A stretch of 64,000 nt of DNA from Deltaproteobacteria bacterium. Lineage in GTDB: Bacteria; Myxococcota_A; UBA796; CAJQPC01. Within the stretch, counting starts at the first letter, position 1. The number at the start of each line of letters is the position of its first letter. The stretch is taken from assembly GCA_016717595.1 (NCBI GenBank), contig JADKFE010000129.1:1-64000 (forward strand), read 5' to 3'. Under the pieces are notes generated by a model. It was not told where the DNA came from. It worked only from the letters and a program-made list of their open reading frames with translations, and did not search any database. Shown piece after piece: positions 63,541 through 64,000 of the stretch. The translations under genes were made by a program, and so were the position numbers.

Positions 63541-64000
63541 TCAGCGCCGATCGAGCCAGTCCCAGACGTTCTGAATGAGCTGCTTGTTGTCTCCGGCGCT
63601 GATGTCGGCGCTGCCCGTCCCGGCGTTGTAGTACGGCCACTCGTCGCCCATCAACACCACGCGCCCCTCGCTGGGCTCGACGACGGCGACGAAGGAGTAG
63701 GCGCTCACCGAGGCGAGCACCTGGGCCGGGGCGGTGAAGGTCCACTCCTCGCCGCCGAGGCCGCTGATGCTCGTGAGACCGTCGGTGATGGGGTGGCTCA
63801 CGAAGCTCGTCGCGGCGCCGCTCCAGCCCGTGGTGTAGCTGGTGCAGGTGATGCCGAAGGTCGAAGGCAGCGCCGCCGCCGCCGCGCAGCCGGCGCTGGT
63901 GGGGTGGTGGCCGATCCACAACAACGAGCCGCCGTCGCGCACCCAGTCACGCAGGAGCGCCGAGTCCGCGCTGGACAAGGTGCCGAAGCTCCAGTTTCCT
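63541..64000 (-). CDS. Truncated gene: C-terminal GATase-like / DUF4350-type domain
   Basis: The frame is open to the right edge (it reads GNWSFGTLSSADSALLRD), so the 5' end lies outside. The visible part has LRDWVRDGGSLLWIGHHP, SHPITDGLTSISGLGGEEWT and VLMGDEWPYYN, ending NVWDWLDRR at 63541. This is the pattern of flavodoxin/glutamine-amidotransferase-like domains found at the end of D-C-D-D lipoproteins in this window (compare 8.0-8.6 kb). It may be the tail of another such lipoprotein. Confidence 0.7.
   Translation of the reverse strand, partial: GNWSFGTLSSADSALLRDWVRDGGSLLWIGHHPTSAGCAAAAALPSTFGITCTSYTTGWSGAATSFVSHPITDGLTSISGLGGEEWTFTAPAQVLASVSAYSFVAVVEPSEGRVVLMGDEWPYYNAGTGSADISAGDNKQLIQNVWDWLDRR

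Overview
The window is very G+C-rich DNA with strong GC at third codon positions. It looks like a chromosomal segment of a Myxococcota (former deltaproteobacterial) organism. The evidence for that is the gene style: many Hanks-type Ser/Thr kinases carrying ATPase and TPR modules, lipoproteins built on D-C-D-D / N-N-C-D-G metal-binding repeats of the MopE type, two secreted proteins ending in a Gly-Cys + hydrophobic + Arg tail like MYXO-CTERM, and a GldA/F/G-like ABC system. No rRNA, tRNA, CRISPR array or transposase was seen.

Layout. 0-4.7 kb is an accessory, phage-flavoured patch: small lipoproteins and membrane proteins, a broken Bro-N antirepressor-like gene, and a divergent XRE/Cro regulator with overlapping palindromes between them. 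4.7-12 kb holds an AAA-type ATPase, a D-C-D-D lipoprotein, a 30-residue membrane microprotein, a DUF2690-like lipoprotein in an AT-richer pocket, and a MaoC-like protein translationally coupled to a degenerate (pseudo)kinase. 12-20.5 kb runs leftward: two D-C-D-D + lamin-tail paralogues flanking an envelope protein, then a PAS histidine kinase, a single-domain receiver and a receiver-TPR protein. 20.7-30.2 kb is mostly metabolism and transport (two NAD-dependent epimerase-like enzymes, an M14-type deacylase, a lone E2 acyltransferase domain, an MFS permease, a YgiQ radical SAM protein, a DMT exporter), with a 43-residue basic protein and two opposed 41-bp repeat arrays at 28.67-29.23 kb. 30.3-41.1 kb holds envelope lipoproteins, a zinc phospholipase C-like protein, two transmembrane Ser/Thr kinases and a sulfatase-fold/TPR lipoprotein. 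41.2-45.8 kb is a tightly overlapping GldA-GldF-GldG-DUF4340 operon closed by a bidirectional terminator. 45.8-48.3 kb carries an M43 metalloprotease, a membrane protein and a PP2C phosphatase. 48.4-60.5 kb is the centrepiece: four tandem kinase-ATPase-TPR genes starting 110 bp from the divergent PP2C gene. The end holds a trypsin-like protease, a GbsR/MarR regulator, a G-homopolymer stretch that looks like an assembly fault, a possible wall hydrolase, and a truncated gene.

How it fits together. The 47.4-60.5 kb block reads as a phosphosignalling module: four soluble kinases with ATPase/TPR scaffolds opposed by one PP2C phosphatase. In three of the four kinases, and in the separate ATPase at 4.7 kb, the Walker A lysine is replaced by arginine, so these modules may sense or scaffold rather than hydrolyse ATP. 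The 17-20.5 kb operon is a separate two-component relay.

Caution. About fifteen otherwise well-conserved genes are split by one or more frameshifts, often at homopolymers. The two lamin-tail paralogues differ at their 3' ends by exactly such run-length changes. I therefore treat most frameshifts as probable sequence errors and give gene spans across them; a minority, especially in the first 4.7 kb, may be true decay.
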